The notes below the pieces were generated by a model. The model made no database searches. It was given only the letters and a program-made list of their open reading frames with translations, and had not been told where the DNA came from. Below, in pieces: positions 27,101 through 33,248 of a DNA stretch of 64,000 bases (positions are counted from its first letter, which is position 1; each line of letters begins with the position of its first letter). Source of the stretch: Onchidella celtica (taxonomy: Eukaryota > Mollusca > Gastropoda > Systellommatophora > Onchidiidae); NCBI GenBank assembly GCA_963931925.1, contig OZ007576.1, positions 19,236,203 to 19,300,202 of the forward strand, written 5' to 3'. Position numbers and translations under genes: made by a program.

Positions 27101-30096
27101 CCCTGAAGGGCACAGAGTGGCCATTATCGTGCCGACTTGACGTAAAACCAAAACTAAGCTCAACTCAACTCATCCTATTGAAAACCTAAGCATACTCTTT
27201 TACCATCATGTTTCTGCTGTATACACAAAATTACAAATGAACGACGTGTACAAAACTTACTTGCTGTAACAATCCTGCTGGTGCAGTATGAAGCAACTGC
27301 TCTAATCCAGCCAACTGGTCATTTGTACCATTTCGCCCGGGACGAGGAGGAGGAAGCTTGGAGCAGATAAAATTTTCACTGGTGTCTGACATCCAATCAG
27401 GCGCAGGCCGGTGATCATCCTCTTTCAGAATGTCCAGCTGGTCATCATGCACAGGGGGATTGCTGAAGAGTTCTGAGTTTGTATATTTGTCCTCATCATT
27501 TGCATTTAGTGACTTGGACGGATCTATGTACATGACGGGCTTTGGGAGAGAGTTCTGGCTCTGTGGAATAAATATTAACAACCTCAGTCATGTAAGCTAC
27601 AATATCCCCACTATGCTAACATATTGGTCTATTTCATTTCACATAGTTCTGAGAATGGCAACTGTCTTAAGAAGGTGAAATGAGTTTCTTAACCCCCTGA
27701 CTGACTGTGGAACTAAATTCAATAGTGTGGGCGTGTTGCCCATGTACATAGCCCATCCCACTAAACCCACTTACTGACTTAGTCTTTAAGTTCATGCACT
27801 TTACAAAAATTTTCCGCCTATGGCAGGGAAAAACACATAGCAATGAAGGGGTCTATACAGTTGTTTAATGCACTACTGTGGGCAAGAATTGGTGCATCTT
27901 TTTTTGTGCACATGACAATGCCCGGCTTGTTTCCTCAAAGAACATGAAAGGTCAATGCAATTTAGGCTTAAGTGTGACTTATGCCTTAATGCCATCCAAT
28001 GATATTGTGCTACACTTAATATACTATTACCTCCAAATAGTAATGCCATGTAATGAGGAATTGTGCCAATTAACTCAAAGCAACACATTACAAGACCAAG
28101 AGATTCAAATTCCATATTCTGACTTTCTGGAAATCCACCAACAGCAAATGAAATTATATTTTATCATAACTACCAATAACCAAGTCACACTTGGCAACAC
28201 TACTCTGGAAAAGACGGTTGAAAAACTTACACCCTGAACTCCAAGATAACCACAAAATCAAGGAGCAGCTTCTCCTGCTGTGTTTTTGCTGCTAATGACA
28301 TTGAAAATTGCACATTCACTAAACAAACTGTCCAGTGAGAACGCTGTGTCTCCTCAGACTCCAATGATGGGAGTAAAAGGGACAGTGCTTTATTATGCAC
28401 TCATAGAAATAGGCAGGATTCAAAAGATCTGCAGTAAATTTGTGATAATAGTGATCATAATCCAGTAACAGGTTTATCCCAAGCAACGCCAGGTACGCCA
28501 GTTGGTACTGAAAAAAGAAGAAGAATATTTGGATTACATCAATTCACTTTGTAGGCCCATTACCTTCAGTGTATCTTGCATTGATACAAGTCCACTGTCA
28601 AGTGAAATGCCTGCTCCCTGAGACTGGTTTACAGTCCCTGTATCTTTGTGTGGAAAATTCCCAGACGAAGAGTGGGGCTTTGTTGGTGGAGTCATTATGG
28701 GAGATCCCGAACCTCCCAGGTTTGGTTTCACCACTGGCAAATGAAAGAAAACTTCCTTAAAAACTATCCTGTTTCATACAAAGGTATGATATACCTGACC
28801 AGTTTCACATAACTCTAAAATGCAAATCACAATCACAATGTGAAAGTCTGAAATTCTGCTACGCAAAAAAAACAGCCTGTGTAAAGGTTGTTAAGGCAAT
28901 GAATGATTGCAAAGAACAAAATCAGTATTAATCCTGGCCTTTGATTCTCTCACAATTTTTATGACGTCACAAATATCCTACATATTTCATCACTGAACCT
29001 ACAGATTTTTATGTTAAAATTTTCTTTCCATGTTCAAATAAAGAATAACACACATTTTCACGCAGAAATCTGGATGGAAAGGGCCTAAACCTACCTTGCT
29101 GTGCCAGGTGATTGAAAATTTATCAAGATAGCAAAAAAACTGTCAGAAATTAAAGTCCTTCAATTGAATATGTACTGTTGTAAAGAATGTACAGCGAATG
29201 TATAAGAACTTAAGACAAGTTAAGATCTCTATAAAATTAGCAATGACACAGCACCACAGTATCATTAAGAAACTTTGATTATTGTTTCATAATGATTCTA
29301 TTATTCCAATCCAACCTTTGCTTTGTTTCCACTGGGATCCTCTCTGGATGGCAATCAGTGACTGTACTTTACTCTGCTCATCCTGCCAGGCCTTTAGTTG
29401 TTGTTGCTGTTGCAGCATGAGCTGTTGTTGTTGTTGCTGCTGCCACTGACGCAACTCGCGGAAACGATGGAGAAGTCGAGCCTGTTCTTTCGCTTGGTGC
29501 TGCTCAAGAAGTTCAAGGGATGTATCTGAAATCAGCAATTTTCGAACTGAGCTGAACCCCATCAAAAAAAAGTCTGCGTTCTTCACTTTACGTGACTAAA
29601 TGGTGCAAACCACAGTCAATACAATAAGACAATCCCTGCAAGTTAAGTAAGTGACCAGTGCTCTTTATGGTGTTTCTGTTTTTAATCATGACTCTGAAAC
29701 AAACAATGAAATGGAGAGACTGCGATTAGTGGGATGGCACATTTTTTTTTCAACATCTGGATGTTTAAAAAAAAAAAAAACAATCAAACAAAACTAACAA
29801 TTAATGTTAATTTCTGGCATATTAAGTATGCCACTAGTCTTCACTAGTTTAAGTTATATCATAGTCCTGAAGTCTTCAGCATCTACTACAAGAAATTCAA
29901 ATCATCAAAATGAATTATAATTGCTCAACAGCAAACATATTTTTCTGAAGTCAATGTCAAGAAGTAATCTTGTCTTACTGGCAATGACCCCGTCCTCCGA
30001 GTATTCCTGTTGGGCCATGTCATAATTGTCCACAAGGGCTGAATCACTCACCATACCGTTTGTGCCTGCATGCACATCTTGATTTGTGCTCATCAT
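130..30096 (-). CDS. CENPJ: Centromere protein J / CPAP / SAS-4 homologue (gene level, 3' end outside window)
   Basis: Scaffold protein of the centriole that binds tubulin and helps set centriole length (known for the family). Coding exons on the minus strand, in transcript order: 30096-29979, 29525-29316, 28733-28564, 27560-27261, 26876-26589, 26178-25942, 24928-24827, 23750-23427, 22591-22337, 21530-21411, 20852-19553, 18707-18592, 17569-17408, 16568-16465, 15510-15417, 14980-14732, 4330-4234, 3482-3203, 2196-2037, 1162-1022, 367-294, probably 152-130. All have AG acceptors and GT donors and every junction phase closes. This gives about 1,634 residues so far, against about 1,340 for the whole human protein; the excess is mainly low-complexity sequence in exons 4-6 and 11. 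Identity rests on the tubulin-binding motif in exon 8, the coiled-coil block ending in PDKKEREEI in exons 13-16, and the TCP10/G-box repeats in exons 20-21. The last G-box exons lie beyond position 1. Confidence 0.93.
294..367 (-). CDS. CENPJ: CENPJ exon 21, G-box continuation
   Basis: 74 nt. Reads IYIFAEAQIMQTTFPDGLET then FQFK, matching the family run (V/I)YYYAEAQT..T.PGGLE.LQF. Acceptor CTACAG, donor GTAAGT; ends with two bases. Confidence 0.9.
845..991 (-). repeat. Dispersed repeat, copy A (intron 20 of CENPJ)
   Basis: About 147 bp that, read on the minus strand, is similar by eye (about 80%) to 21798-21946. Shared blocks include CCTAGCACACCGAGCATCCC and CCATTTGAGGGTT. Family unknown. 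It starts about 25 bp past the exon 20 donor. Confidence 0.7.
1022..1162 (-). CDS. CENPJ: CENPJ exon 20, TCP10/G-box repeats
   Basis: 141 nt, 47 codons. KEIHFPNGTVKEISADGQT then LANGDIRQIFPDHRV is the start of the C-terminal TCP10 (G-box) beta-sheet repeat domain, which binds STIL/Ana2 in known homologues. The frame stays open past the true end. I place the donor at GTGGGT (1021-1016) because exon 21 then continues the family sequence DHRVIYIFAEAQ. Confidence 0.95.
2037..2196 (-). CDS. CENPJ: CENPJ exon 19
   Basis: 160 nt. LPVGTQASSMPGSLASSVSP, then a helix-like SAALMALERAVVDKGDAS. One base completes an Asn codon from exon 18. Less clearly conserved than its neighbours; accepted because the phases fit on both sides. 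Confidence 0.74.
2957..2985. repeat. (AAC)n microsatellite
   Basis: About nine AAC units in the intron between CENPJ exons 18 and 19. Confidence 0.9.
3203..3482 (-). CDS. CENPJ: CENPJ exon 18
   Basis: 280 nt, Gly/Ala/Ser/Asn-rich linker (SSAAPLRSAIPTMTSATAGA and on). Acceptor and first bases of this exon are copied in a 158-bp tandem duplication just upstream in the transcript (3609-3766). Ends with two bases before GTAAGT. Confidence 0.85.
3451..3766. repeat. 158-bp tandem duplication spanning a splice acceptor
   Basis: Units 3451-3608 and 3609-3766 align along their whole length with scattered substitutions. The first unit holds the acceptor and first 32 nt of CENPJ exon 18; the second holds a diverged copy of both (acceptor at 3641-3642). 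Confidence 0.88.
4234..4330 (-). CDS. CENPJ: CENPJ exon 17
   Basis: 97 nt, PATSQPRSSTPTKEVDPGKT and on to ENFPQ. Short linker exon; its phase closes with exon 16 (phase 0) and exon 18 (one base carried over). It sits 310 bp past the 3' end of the retrotransposon. Confidence 0.85.
4636..4640. repeat. Target-site duplication CACGA (left)
   Basis: CACGA directly before the LTR at 4641, repeated at 14090-14094 directly after the other LTR. Five bases is normal for Ty3/gypsy integration. Confidence 0.9.
4641..6042 (-). repeat. 3' LTR of the Gmr1-like element
   Basis: 1,402 bp, TG...CA ends, near-identical to 12688-14089. In element sense it has a CCAAT box and a TATATAAG box (5543-5550), and an ATTAAA that could serve as polyadenylation signal (4811-4816). 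The small frames inside it are repeated in the other LTR and are not genes. Confidence 0.96.
6043..6053 (-). other. Polypurine tract
   Basis: In element sense GGGGTGGGGGA directly before the 3' LTR, the expected primer for second-strand synthesis. Confidence 0.85.
6054..6721 (-). other. 3' internal region of the element, no gene
   Basis: About 670 bp between the gag-pol stop and the polypurine tract. AT-rich, no frame resembling an envelope or accessory protein. Confidence 0.7.
6722..11239 (-). CDS. Gag-Pol polyprotein with integrase before reverse transcriptase
   Basis: 1,505 residues in one frame with no shift or stop. Residues 31-97: Arg/Glu/Lys-rich coiled coil. About 110-275: capsid-like Gag whose last part (185-275, RFRACKPE...LKDQIYTAC...LKERAPTS) resembles the SCAN-like region of Gmr1 Gag. 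398-411: CX2CX4HX4C zinc knuckle. 473-475: DSG protease active site. 655-695: HHCC zinc finger of integrase; catalytic D725, D784, E820 with the usual 35-residue spacing; GPF module at 962-964. 1090-1250: reverse transcriptase with IDLSKGYWQIP and YFDD (1239-1242). 1380-1505: RNase H with D1390, E1430, D1456, D1499. Residue assignments are by motif. All key catalytic residues are present. Ends ADVLSRLI. Start ATG at 11239. Confidence 0.96.
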   Translation of the reverse strand: MAEFLKYIDSAKALGIPEEERASWCERQVQQDRDREDRLAAREKEREKEAREREKEEREREKEREREKEREREREKEAVEREKREHELAIKKLERESLIAPTAASNTYATKPKLPTFNEKLDRIDAYLHRFELHAKCVGWQQAMYSSCLSNLLTGKALEVFHSLKVEDANDYDKLKTALLKRFQHTEDGFHQRFRACKPEPSENFSTYVNRLKHYLDRWIELANVTTGNYFQLYDLVLKDQIYTACHSDLVAHLKERAPTSSEEITSCAERYASAHPNRPLAKPSTTAPCYANVGKGAPTGHDRSRPTRRQAPNPRSQSEPPFFRQRDFPNRSNLSPRRGYQSYSFYEPRPYYRGNYPGQQYNRPQGPPRRVHFDNNHDYDRPQSLPYRGNDPHRIMCFRCNRVGHIQKFCNVKMEAANACSVQSTPYTDVGYTNKSSSQSKAIPVMSALHELGELTFYQGRVNAIRASVLRDSGCTTIGVRQSLVRPTQFLDKDVTCITFGGSIERFRLAEVYIDTPFLTGIVTACVLPNPVADVIIGNVPQVNKFPIGNLEIWTEDESVACATTRLQSSRRADSALSNPTIEMNITSSAFHDEQQSDPTLKHLFTKVDPTAPDTSKFLIKDDLLYRNFRNKREAVMQLVVPRSFRRDIIRLAHDTSLAGHQGKARTKSRILSQFFWPSIYADVNRFVSTCDICQRRTPKGRASRAPLQEMPMVPRPFERVAVDIVGPLHKSDRGHRFILSVIDYATRWPEAIPLKDISADHVAEALITIFSRLGFPVEILSDRGPQFTSELFKKVLELVGIKQRLTSPYHPQSNGCCERWNATMKAMLARVSADKPSGWDRQLPAILFAYRELPNASTGFSPFELLYGRKPRGPMAILRDLFAGSDTDDNDTRSAYQYVVDLRHRILNACQLAQKSSAAHASLYKLYRDQGSRLRTLAVGDQTLVLLPETKNKLLLTWKGPFKVLKRLSRVNYLIKIRGQDKVFHINMLKQYLSDDDNRQNNRRNVIAQANAALVSVDDDDPIKIEHSIPALQSSENTSDVNINPDLSESQRQDIRDLLNEFTTVFTDLPGNTSLVQHVIRLKTDIPVFVKPYPRPLHAQETIITEVRNMFHLGVIERSTSPYNSPIVLVKKKDDTVRFCIDYRKLNEVTIYDAEPIPNQENLFAQLARATIFSKIDLSKGYWQIPLDENSKQYTTFQTPLGLMQWRYMPFGLVTAPATFARMMTILLQSMDSVLSYFDDICIYETNWSGHLAALRQVFIALRRAGLTAKPSKVFLGYNEINFLGHTIAHGVQTPDDKKITTILKLQPPRTKKEVRSLLGFLNYYRKFIPNFSSLTAPLSDLTRKNFPNKVKWTTECADTLRTVQRLFSTSPILILPDINQIFIVRTDASDKGLGAVLLQERDDTLRPCLYASRKLLDRECRYAIIERECLAIIFAVNAFSRYLLMSEFIIETDHRPLLFLKANRAKNARLTRWSLALQEYRFVIRAIPGGDNSQADVLSRLI
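10995..11125. repeat. CT-rich microsatellite encoding the Gag coiled coil
   Basis: CTTTCT-type repeats on the plus strand that, read on the minus strand, give the (R/K)E-rich segment of Gag. Coding and repetitive, so its length may vary between copies. Confidence 0.8.
11396..11780 (-). repeat. Degenerate repeats with hairpins in the retrotransposon leader
   Basis: Six inverted pairs of CAGTG and CACTG (or CACTC) arms with 7-19 nt loops at 11396-11416, 11459-11475, 11520-11547, 11586-11606, 11639-11659 and 11760-11780, separated by CTCTCTC and GCGACAAAT-like blocks. The same pattern recurs in the second copy (63640-63930). A packaging or dimerisation role is possible but unproven. Confidence 0.75.
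12669..12686 (-). other. Primer-binding site
   Basis: In element sense, one base after the 5' LTR, reads TGGAGAGGGACCCCCTAA. TGG is the expected complement of a tRNA CCA end; I could not match the rest to a tRNA. Nearly the same sequence follows the LTR of the second copy (62740). Confidence 0.6.
12688..14089 (-). repeat. 5' LTR of the Gmr1-like element
   Basis: 1,402 bp, the promoter-bearing LTR in element sense. Identical by eye to 4641-6042 apart from position 14050. Confidence 0.96.
13590..13597 (-). promoter_or_regulatory. TATA box in the 5' LTR
   Basis: TATATAAG in element sense, with a CCAAT motif about 48 bp upstream. Probable start site of the genomic RNA about 30 bp further on. 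Confidence 0.65.
14090..14094. repeat. Target-site duplication CACGA (right)
   Basis: Partner of 4636-4640. Confidence 0.9.
14732..14980 (-). CDS. CENPJ: CENPJ exon 16, coiled coil end
   Basis: 249 nt, 83 codons. Starts LQELQDELKRKESRWNAS, continues as a coiled coil (VAEVELENGELKEEVRILEK) and ends in a Gly/Ser-rich linker; donor GTAGGT. The intron after it contains the LTR retrotransposon. Confidence 0.94.
15417..15510 (-). CDS. CENPJ: CENPJ exon 15, PDKKEREEI motif
   Basis: 94 nt. RERKLFDNYQKKIRSMPDKK continuing EREEIDALKNQ closely matches the strongly conserved ER.(V/L)F..Y....R..PDKKEREEI segment of CPAP. Donor GTATGA. Confidence 0.95.
16081..16352 (-). mobile_element. tRNA-derived SINE, copy 1
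   Basis: On the minus strand starts AGGGGACGTGGCGGTCTAGG (A-box-like), has a B-box-like GTTCGAATCC, then the family body (CCTATGG...GGTAGGAT...GAGCACC) and ends GGGCAAAATTA. Same family as 22999-23260 and 50683-50922. Lies in CENPJ intron 14. Confidence 0.85.
16465..16568 (-). CDS. CENPJ: CENPJ exon 14, coiled coil
   Basis: 104 nt. Lys/Glu-rich helix (GLAKLKQEIENFQQEKEKEL and on to EEMKKLK). Of two possible donors, GTGGGT after CTC AA is chosen because it gives MKKLKRERKLFDNY across the junction, the family sequence. Confidence 0.93.
17408..17569 (-). CDS. CENPJ: CENPJ exon 13, coiled coil start
   Basis: 162 nt, 54 codons. DKLMELDTEIERFRSENANL followed by EKLRREREE shows heptad spacing. First exon of the coiled-coil block expected in the C-terminal half of CPAP. 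Confidence 0.93.
17768..18243 (-). mobile_element. piggyBac-like deletion derivative with a transposase remnant
   Basis: 476 bp bounded by TTAA (17768) and CTAA (18240) with inverted ends CCCTTTGAACACT. On the minus strand around 17940-18030 a reading frame holds cysteines spaced C-x2-C-x4-C-x6-C-x4-H followed by TKAQYW, like the C-terminal cysteine-rich domain of piggyBac transposases. The rest of the transposase is missing. In CENPJ intron 12. Confidence 0.72.
18487..18512. repeat. Poly-C run
   Basis: Cytosine homopolymer, nearly unbroken, in CENPJ intron 12. The exact length may be unreliable in an assembly. Confidence 0.9.
18592..18707 (-). CDS. CENPJ: CENPJ exon 12
   Basis: 116 nt. Thr/Ala-rich start, then KLVSRLFPKLKPKPSVEAEK. 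The first two bases complete a Val codon from exon 11. Leads directly into the coiled-coil exons. Confidence 0.86.
18708..19552 (-). other. CENPJ intron 11
   Basis: 845 bp, AT-rich. I see no repeat or gene in it. Confidence 0.7.
19553..20852 (-). CDS. CENPJ: CENPJ exon 11, large low-complexity exon
   Basis: 1,300 nt, about 433 codons and by far the longest exon. It begins EAIHRLKTINETKK, then has a run of nine Asn (GTT microsatellite on the plus strand), a Ser/Thr/Pro-rich centre with a tandem 15-residue duplication (unit TSNSLISNFPAPSAS, 45-bp period, 20161-20250), and an acidic C-terminal third ending DEMAWIDDD. Probably a disordered, fast-evolving spacer. Ends with one base before donor GTAAAC. 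Confidence 0.9.
21411..21530 (-). CDS. CENPJ: CENPJ exon 10
   Basis: 120 nt, 40 codons. Encodes LAEFELLEDAVDNMSFCSNSS, similar to the short EFE.LEE.A.NMSF.SNSS block I associate with CPAP proteins. Donor GTTTGG. Confidence 0.9.
21798..21946 (+). repeat. Dispersed repeat, copy B (CENPJ intron 9)
   Basis: Inverted partner of 845-991. Similarity may fade out beyond 21946. Confidence 0.7.
22337..22591 (-). CDS. CENPJ: CENPJ exon 9
   Basis: 255 nt, 85 codons, phase 0 both ends; donor GTAGGT. Charged, with a helical ASKKLEEQRSRQKE segment and a Ser/Asp-rich end. Confidence 0.88.
22999..23260 (+). mobile_element. tRNA-derived SINE, copy 2
   Basis: Plus orientation, ends in a run of 15 A (23246-23260), showing the 3' end of the family. 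Body carries CCTATGGTAGATAGGATTGG and GAAGAGCAGGCTGAAATGGC. In CENPJ intron 8. Confidence 0.87.
23427..23750 (-). CDS. CENPJ: CENPJ exon 8, tubulin-binding (PN2-3 type) motif
   Basis: 324 nt, 108 codons. Near its start it carries KPRKKTFLRKGEGIARFSS, which matches the conserved (K/R)PFL(K/R)(R/K)GEGLARF signature of the CPAP tubulin-binding PN2-3 region. The rest is a basic Ser/Lys-rich tail. This exon and exon 20 are the strongest evidence for the gene's identity. Confidence 0.94.
24527..24777. mobile_element. TTAA-flanked MITE (piggyBac-like)
   Basis: 251 bp including TTAA on both sides. Inverted ends CCCTTTTACTGCCA and TGGCAGCAAAAAGG. TTAA duplication is the piggyBac signature. In CENPJ intron 7. 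Confidence 0.82.
24827..24928 (-). CDS. CENPJ: CENPJ exon 7, conserved TFEQLLEEQL motif
   Basis: 102 nt, 34 codons. Contains DDRPIQ followed by KTFEQLLEEQLKEEKDK, a stretch close to the family motif (RPI...TFEELLE.QL) just before the tubulin-binding region. Donor GTGGGG. A MITE (24527-24777) lies 49 bp past the donor. Confidence 0.92.
25942..26178 (-). CDS. CENPJ: CENPJ exon 6, acidic
   Basis: 237 nt, 79 codons. The second half is almost all Asp/Glu (EEEWEDEDDEGGG and a DDDDD run), ending VTVKK before donor GTAAAA. The acidic run is encoded by a TCA-rich trinucleotide stretch that may vary in length. Confidence 0.86.
26248..26273. repeat. (GAAA)n microsatellite
   Basis: About six GAAA units in CENPJ intron 5. 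Confidence 0.9.
26589..26876 (-). CDS. CENPJ: CENPJ exon 5
   Basis: 288 nt, 96 codons, phase 0 both ends. Low-complexity Pro/Gln/Ser-rich linker with basic residues in its first half; donor GTGAGA. Probably disordered. Confidence 0.84.
27261..27560 (-). CDS. CENPJ: CENPJ exon 4
   Basis: 300 nt, exactly 100 codons, phase 0 at both ends, donor GTAAGT. Mixed acidic and proline-rich sequence ending in a hydrophobic helix-like stretch (LAGLEQLLHTAPAGLLQQ). No domain recognised with certainty. Confidence 0.87.
27561..28563 (-). other. CENPJ intron 3
   Basis: 1.0 kb. Begins near 27690 with TTAACCCCCTGACTGAC, like a TTAA-type MITE end, but I found no matching inverted end. Open frames here look random. 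Confidence 0.5.
28564..28733 (-). CDS. CENPJ: CENPJ exon 3
   Basis: 170 nt, Pro/Ser/Gly-rich, probably disordered. Starts with two bases that complete a Val codon from exon 2 and ends in phase 0 before donor GTAATG. Acceptor TTTGCCAG. Confidence 0.85.
29316..29525 (-). CDS. CENPJ: CENPJ exon 2, glutamine-rich coiled coil
   Basis: 210 nt. Encodes a helical charged stretch (LLEQHQAKEQARLLHRFREL) followed by two glutamine runs (7 and 5 Q) and then KAWQDEQSKVQSL. Acceptor TTTCAG, donor GTTGGA. Likely coiled coil; N-terminal coiled coils are usual in this family. Confidence 0.88.
29979..30096 (-). CDS. CENPJ: CENPJ exon 1 (start codon)
   Basis: 118 nt, beginning MMSTNQDVH; tandem ATGs at 30096 and 30093. 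An in-frame TGA two codons upstream fixes the start. Ends after GCC A, followed by donor GTAAGA. Acidic, no recognised domain. Confidence 0.82.
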
Positions 30097-32490
30097 TTTT
30101 CATTCAGATTTGGCCGACAAGGATTGATTTTTTTTTTTAAAAACTGGAGAAAAAAGGAATGCATTCTTTATTCTTTTACCTGTCATTTTAACTCTCCTCC
30201 AAATTTTAACTGTTTTGAACAGTTCTTGCATAAAATAATTATAATGTCACCAATTATTATTATGTGCAGACATGCCCCTGTAGATTATGGGTGTATAACT
30301 GGACAGTGTGAACGTATTGTGACAAAGAAGGCTATTTCCAGACTGGCAGCAATCACATTTGATTCACCTTGAGATATATGGTTAAAGACTTCTTTTTCTC
30401 CTCTGCACACGGTTGTTTTAAGTTTAATTCCTCATCTAAATTCAGTTCCCCATGTAATTTGTGTTTAAATTTACTTTGTTCCAAGTTGTGTTGAAAATTT
30501 AAACTGACTTGCTCACGTCACCTACCAGTGCCATGTACTGAAAAACATTATAATATAATTTAAATTTATGATTAAGTTTCCATTATTGTCCTTTTTGTGG
30601 ATGAGGGAAGACTTCCAAGTGTCTCAACCACTATAAAATCTAACAAATAAGAGCTAGGGATTTAAAAGGACAGGGGTTGGGGTGGATTTAGATTTTAGAG
30701 TTAGGGACAGGGCTGAGAAAAGGATAGAATCGGAGATAAAAACCTCTAGTATTCTGACCATGTGATCGGGACCAGGGGCAAGACTTCCTCATAATCAAAT
30801 AATCAGTGATTACCCTTCGAATATTAATTCTAGAATTACTAAGCTTTCCAGATCGAGCCCAATTCCAAGTCCATTTACTATTTAGTCAGTTAAGCATTCC
30901 ATTCTACCTCACTATTTGCGTTTGTCATTAGTCCAACACCCCTCACCCAAAAGCATCTTTAAAGGGACCTTTAAAACCTTATGAACTAGTCCATAATCAG
31001 TGATTAACAAAGACAAAGAAGACTTGACCACACCCAGAAGCTATCTTGAGCATAGTCTATATTTGTCGAAGGCCCCGCAGACAGCAGAATAGTGGGGGGA
31101 AAAAAACAGAATTATAATCAAAGTTTGACCTGATTTTACCTATGCATGTTTTTCACTATGCGGTCGTTTTCATCCTAATCGAAAGGTAAAGAGTAGAGTG
31201 AAAGAGTTTGTGTGGATTTTTTTGTTTGTTTGAGGTAATCTAGGAATAATTTACTCTACGCACAGCAAGAGCTATCAAAACATAATAATATAGTCTAGAT
31301 CTAGATATAACTGTGATCAAAATCAGTCGAACATATCAAGAACATCACTTCACTTGATAGGTCGAGCGAACATATAATTATATACCGCAACGGCAGATAG
31401 CCACTTCTCCGAAATCGCTGCACATCGTTGTGTCACAGAGATGCCACTAAAAGCAGTTTCTGCCATTTAATGTTAATGGGTCCTTTTCGAGAAACTTTAT
31501 AAGATGGTAGAATAACAAAATGTCTGGCGATGAATATGACCATGAAAACTTGCCGTTCAAATTATATTTTAAAAAATGGATGAAAAATATGTGTTTATAA
31601 GTCTGTTAGTATGAATGAATGGTATTTTCAGATTAGTTTGGCTTGTAAATTGCTGCATTCCTGTCCTGTTGACAGGAACAGTCCGCTATTTACATTTTGC
31701 AGTGCCTAGCACCCGTTTCATTGTTTTAGGCGCTGCATTTATAATTATGTAAATATGATATAGGGATACGTCCTGGCTTAGATTCTGATTACCCTAGACC
31801 TGCAGAGGGCCACGCTTCTTTCCTGATCAGGACCTACGGAACGCTTCCTTGATATATCACAACAGAAGTGTTTCGTAACTGGTAAAGCTTAGGAAGCTTT
31901 GAAATCCATTCTTGTCAGTTCTCAGGAATACCAAGTTGTTCTTCCTAGCTGTGTTGGCATTTAAACTGATGACATTGGCAAGCAGATTTCAGCTGAAATT
32001 ATACTCTGTCCGACACTATATTTCTGACAAACTCTCACTGTAAGGAAAATGAACTATCTTTTGTTTTAAAACATTTCAAATATACTGCTAAAATGTTATG
32101 TTTCTTTTCTCCCAGTTAAGCCATTCAAGTAAGAACTATGGGAAATTATGATTTCAATTAAGTGTAATTTATCCCAATTATAGATTGGACTTCCAATTTA
32201 CTGATCTTGTATGACTCGCTGTTTACTGTCATTAAACAACCACTCACTAGAATTTTGTGTTGTAAAAGTTTATGAGCAGGAGAAAGCACCAATGTACACT
32301 TTTCATGTCATTTAAATACGTGAATATAACATTGGGCATAGGGCCGGGCCTAATGAATGGATATAAACTTGCAATGGATTTTTCGGTTAAAGAGAAGATC
32401 ACAGTTTCGTGTATGTCTATTGTCTTACCAACAGAAATCTAGATCTAGATGTGTTTAAGTGTGTGGTCATAAACAAAGTGACAAATACTC
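30097..32490. other. Intergenic spacer or CENPJ 5' UTR intron
   Basis: 2.4 kb of AT-rich sequence upstream of the CENPJ start codon with no supportable coding frame. It may contain non-coding first exons of CENPJ. Confidence 0.6.
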
Positions 32491-32654
32491 CAGGCAAAAA
32501 AATCGGTCATCAGTGAAAAGATTCACAACTCTTGACACAGTTGTTGCTTGGGGAAACATCCCAGAGGCCAGACTTTTAAATACGCATATTTCAACAGCCT
32601 TTATTGTGTGCCCAGGAAAAGGCAGAGTTAGAATTGCTACTCTATTAGGCCTAG
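32491..32654 (+). repeat. Dispersed repeat C, copy 1
   Basis: About 160 bp, directly repeated at 58900-59053. Shared core includes CAGTGAAAAGATTCACAACT and CAGCCTTTAT, and both end TATTAGGCCTAG. Family unknown. Confidence 0.85.
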
Positions 32655-32785
32655 AATAGGATCTAGATCTAGATCTAGTGATGATAATTGATATCTACCT
32701 AGATCTAGATCTAGATCTAGATCTCTAGTATAAGATCAATCATGCTTGGTTGAGCAAACCATGTGTAGATCTAGATCTAGTGTAG
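32655..32785. repeat. AGATCT / CTAGAT palindromic clusters
   Basis: Three short arrays of the 6-mer CTAGAT, forming overlapping AGATCT palindromes, at 32660-32683, 32698-32728 and 32765-32783. Confidence 0.85.
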
Positions 32786-33124
32786 ATCAATTAATGGAAA
32801 TAAAAACTATCACTTTTAAATAAACATTTAGTTGAAGTTGTCACTTATTGTTTAGACCGAAACGAAAATGTCCAAAATGACGAAAACATTCTTGGAATGC
32901 TGTCTGATTCTGAGTCACGAAGTCAGGTTGTGACATGAACAAGTTTCTGCATGTTCTGAATCAAAAGTTAGCACACAAAACGTTAATTGTCGTTTAAAAC
33001 AGCTTACACAACGTTGTAATCTTGGAATACTCAAAATTCAAGTCTCGCTCGCATGATGTCGGGCCGCTAATATCCTAAACTGCGATACGTTTCATAGCTA
33101 AATCGCAGATTACTTCAAGTTCAG

Positions 33125-33185
33125 CGGCTTTCACCGCCATGTTTGTTTACTCGAAATACTTCACTTCCGTTCCGTTCCTTTATTC
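33125..33185 (-). promoter_or_regulatory. Candidate TATA-less promoter for CENPJ
   Basis: On the minus strand an ETS-type site (CGGAAGTG, about 33162-33169) is followed by an ACATGGCGG motif like a YY1 site (33134-33143), in a locally CpG-containing stretch. Orientation suits CENPJ, 3 kb downstream. Inference only; no transcript evidence. Confidence 0.35.
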
Positions 33186-33248
33186 AGAAAGTGTCACAAG
33201 CGACAACCATTGTATTATGGTCCATTGAATTCTGCGCAGTAATAATCT

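Noticed and set aside
27878-28237. 119-codon plus-strand frame in CENPJ intron 3
   Set aside because: No motif recognised and no splice or transposon context; likely chance.
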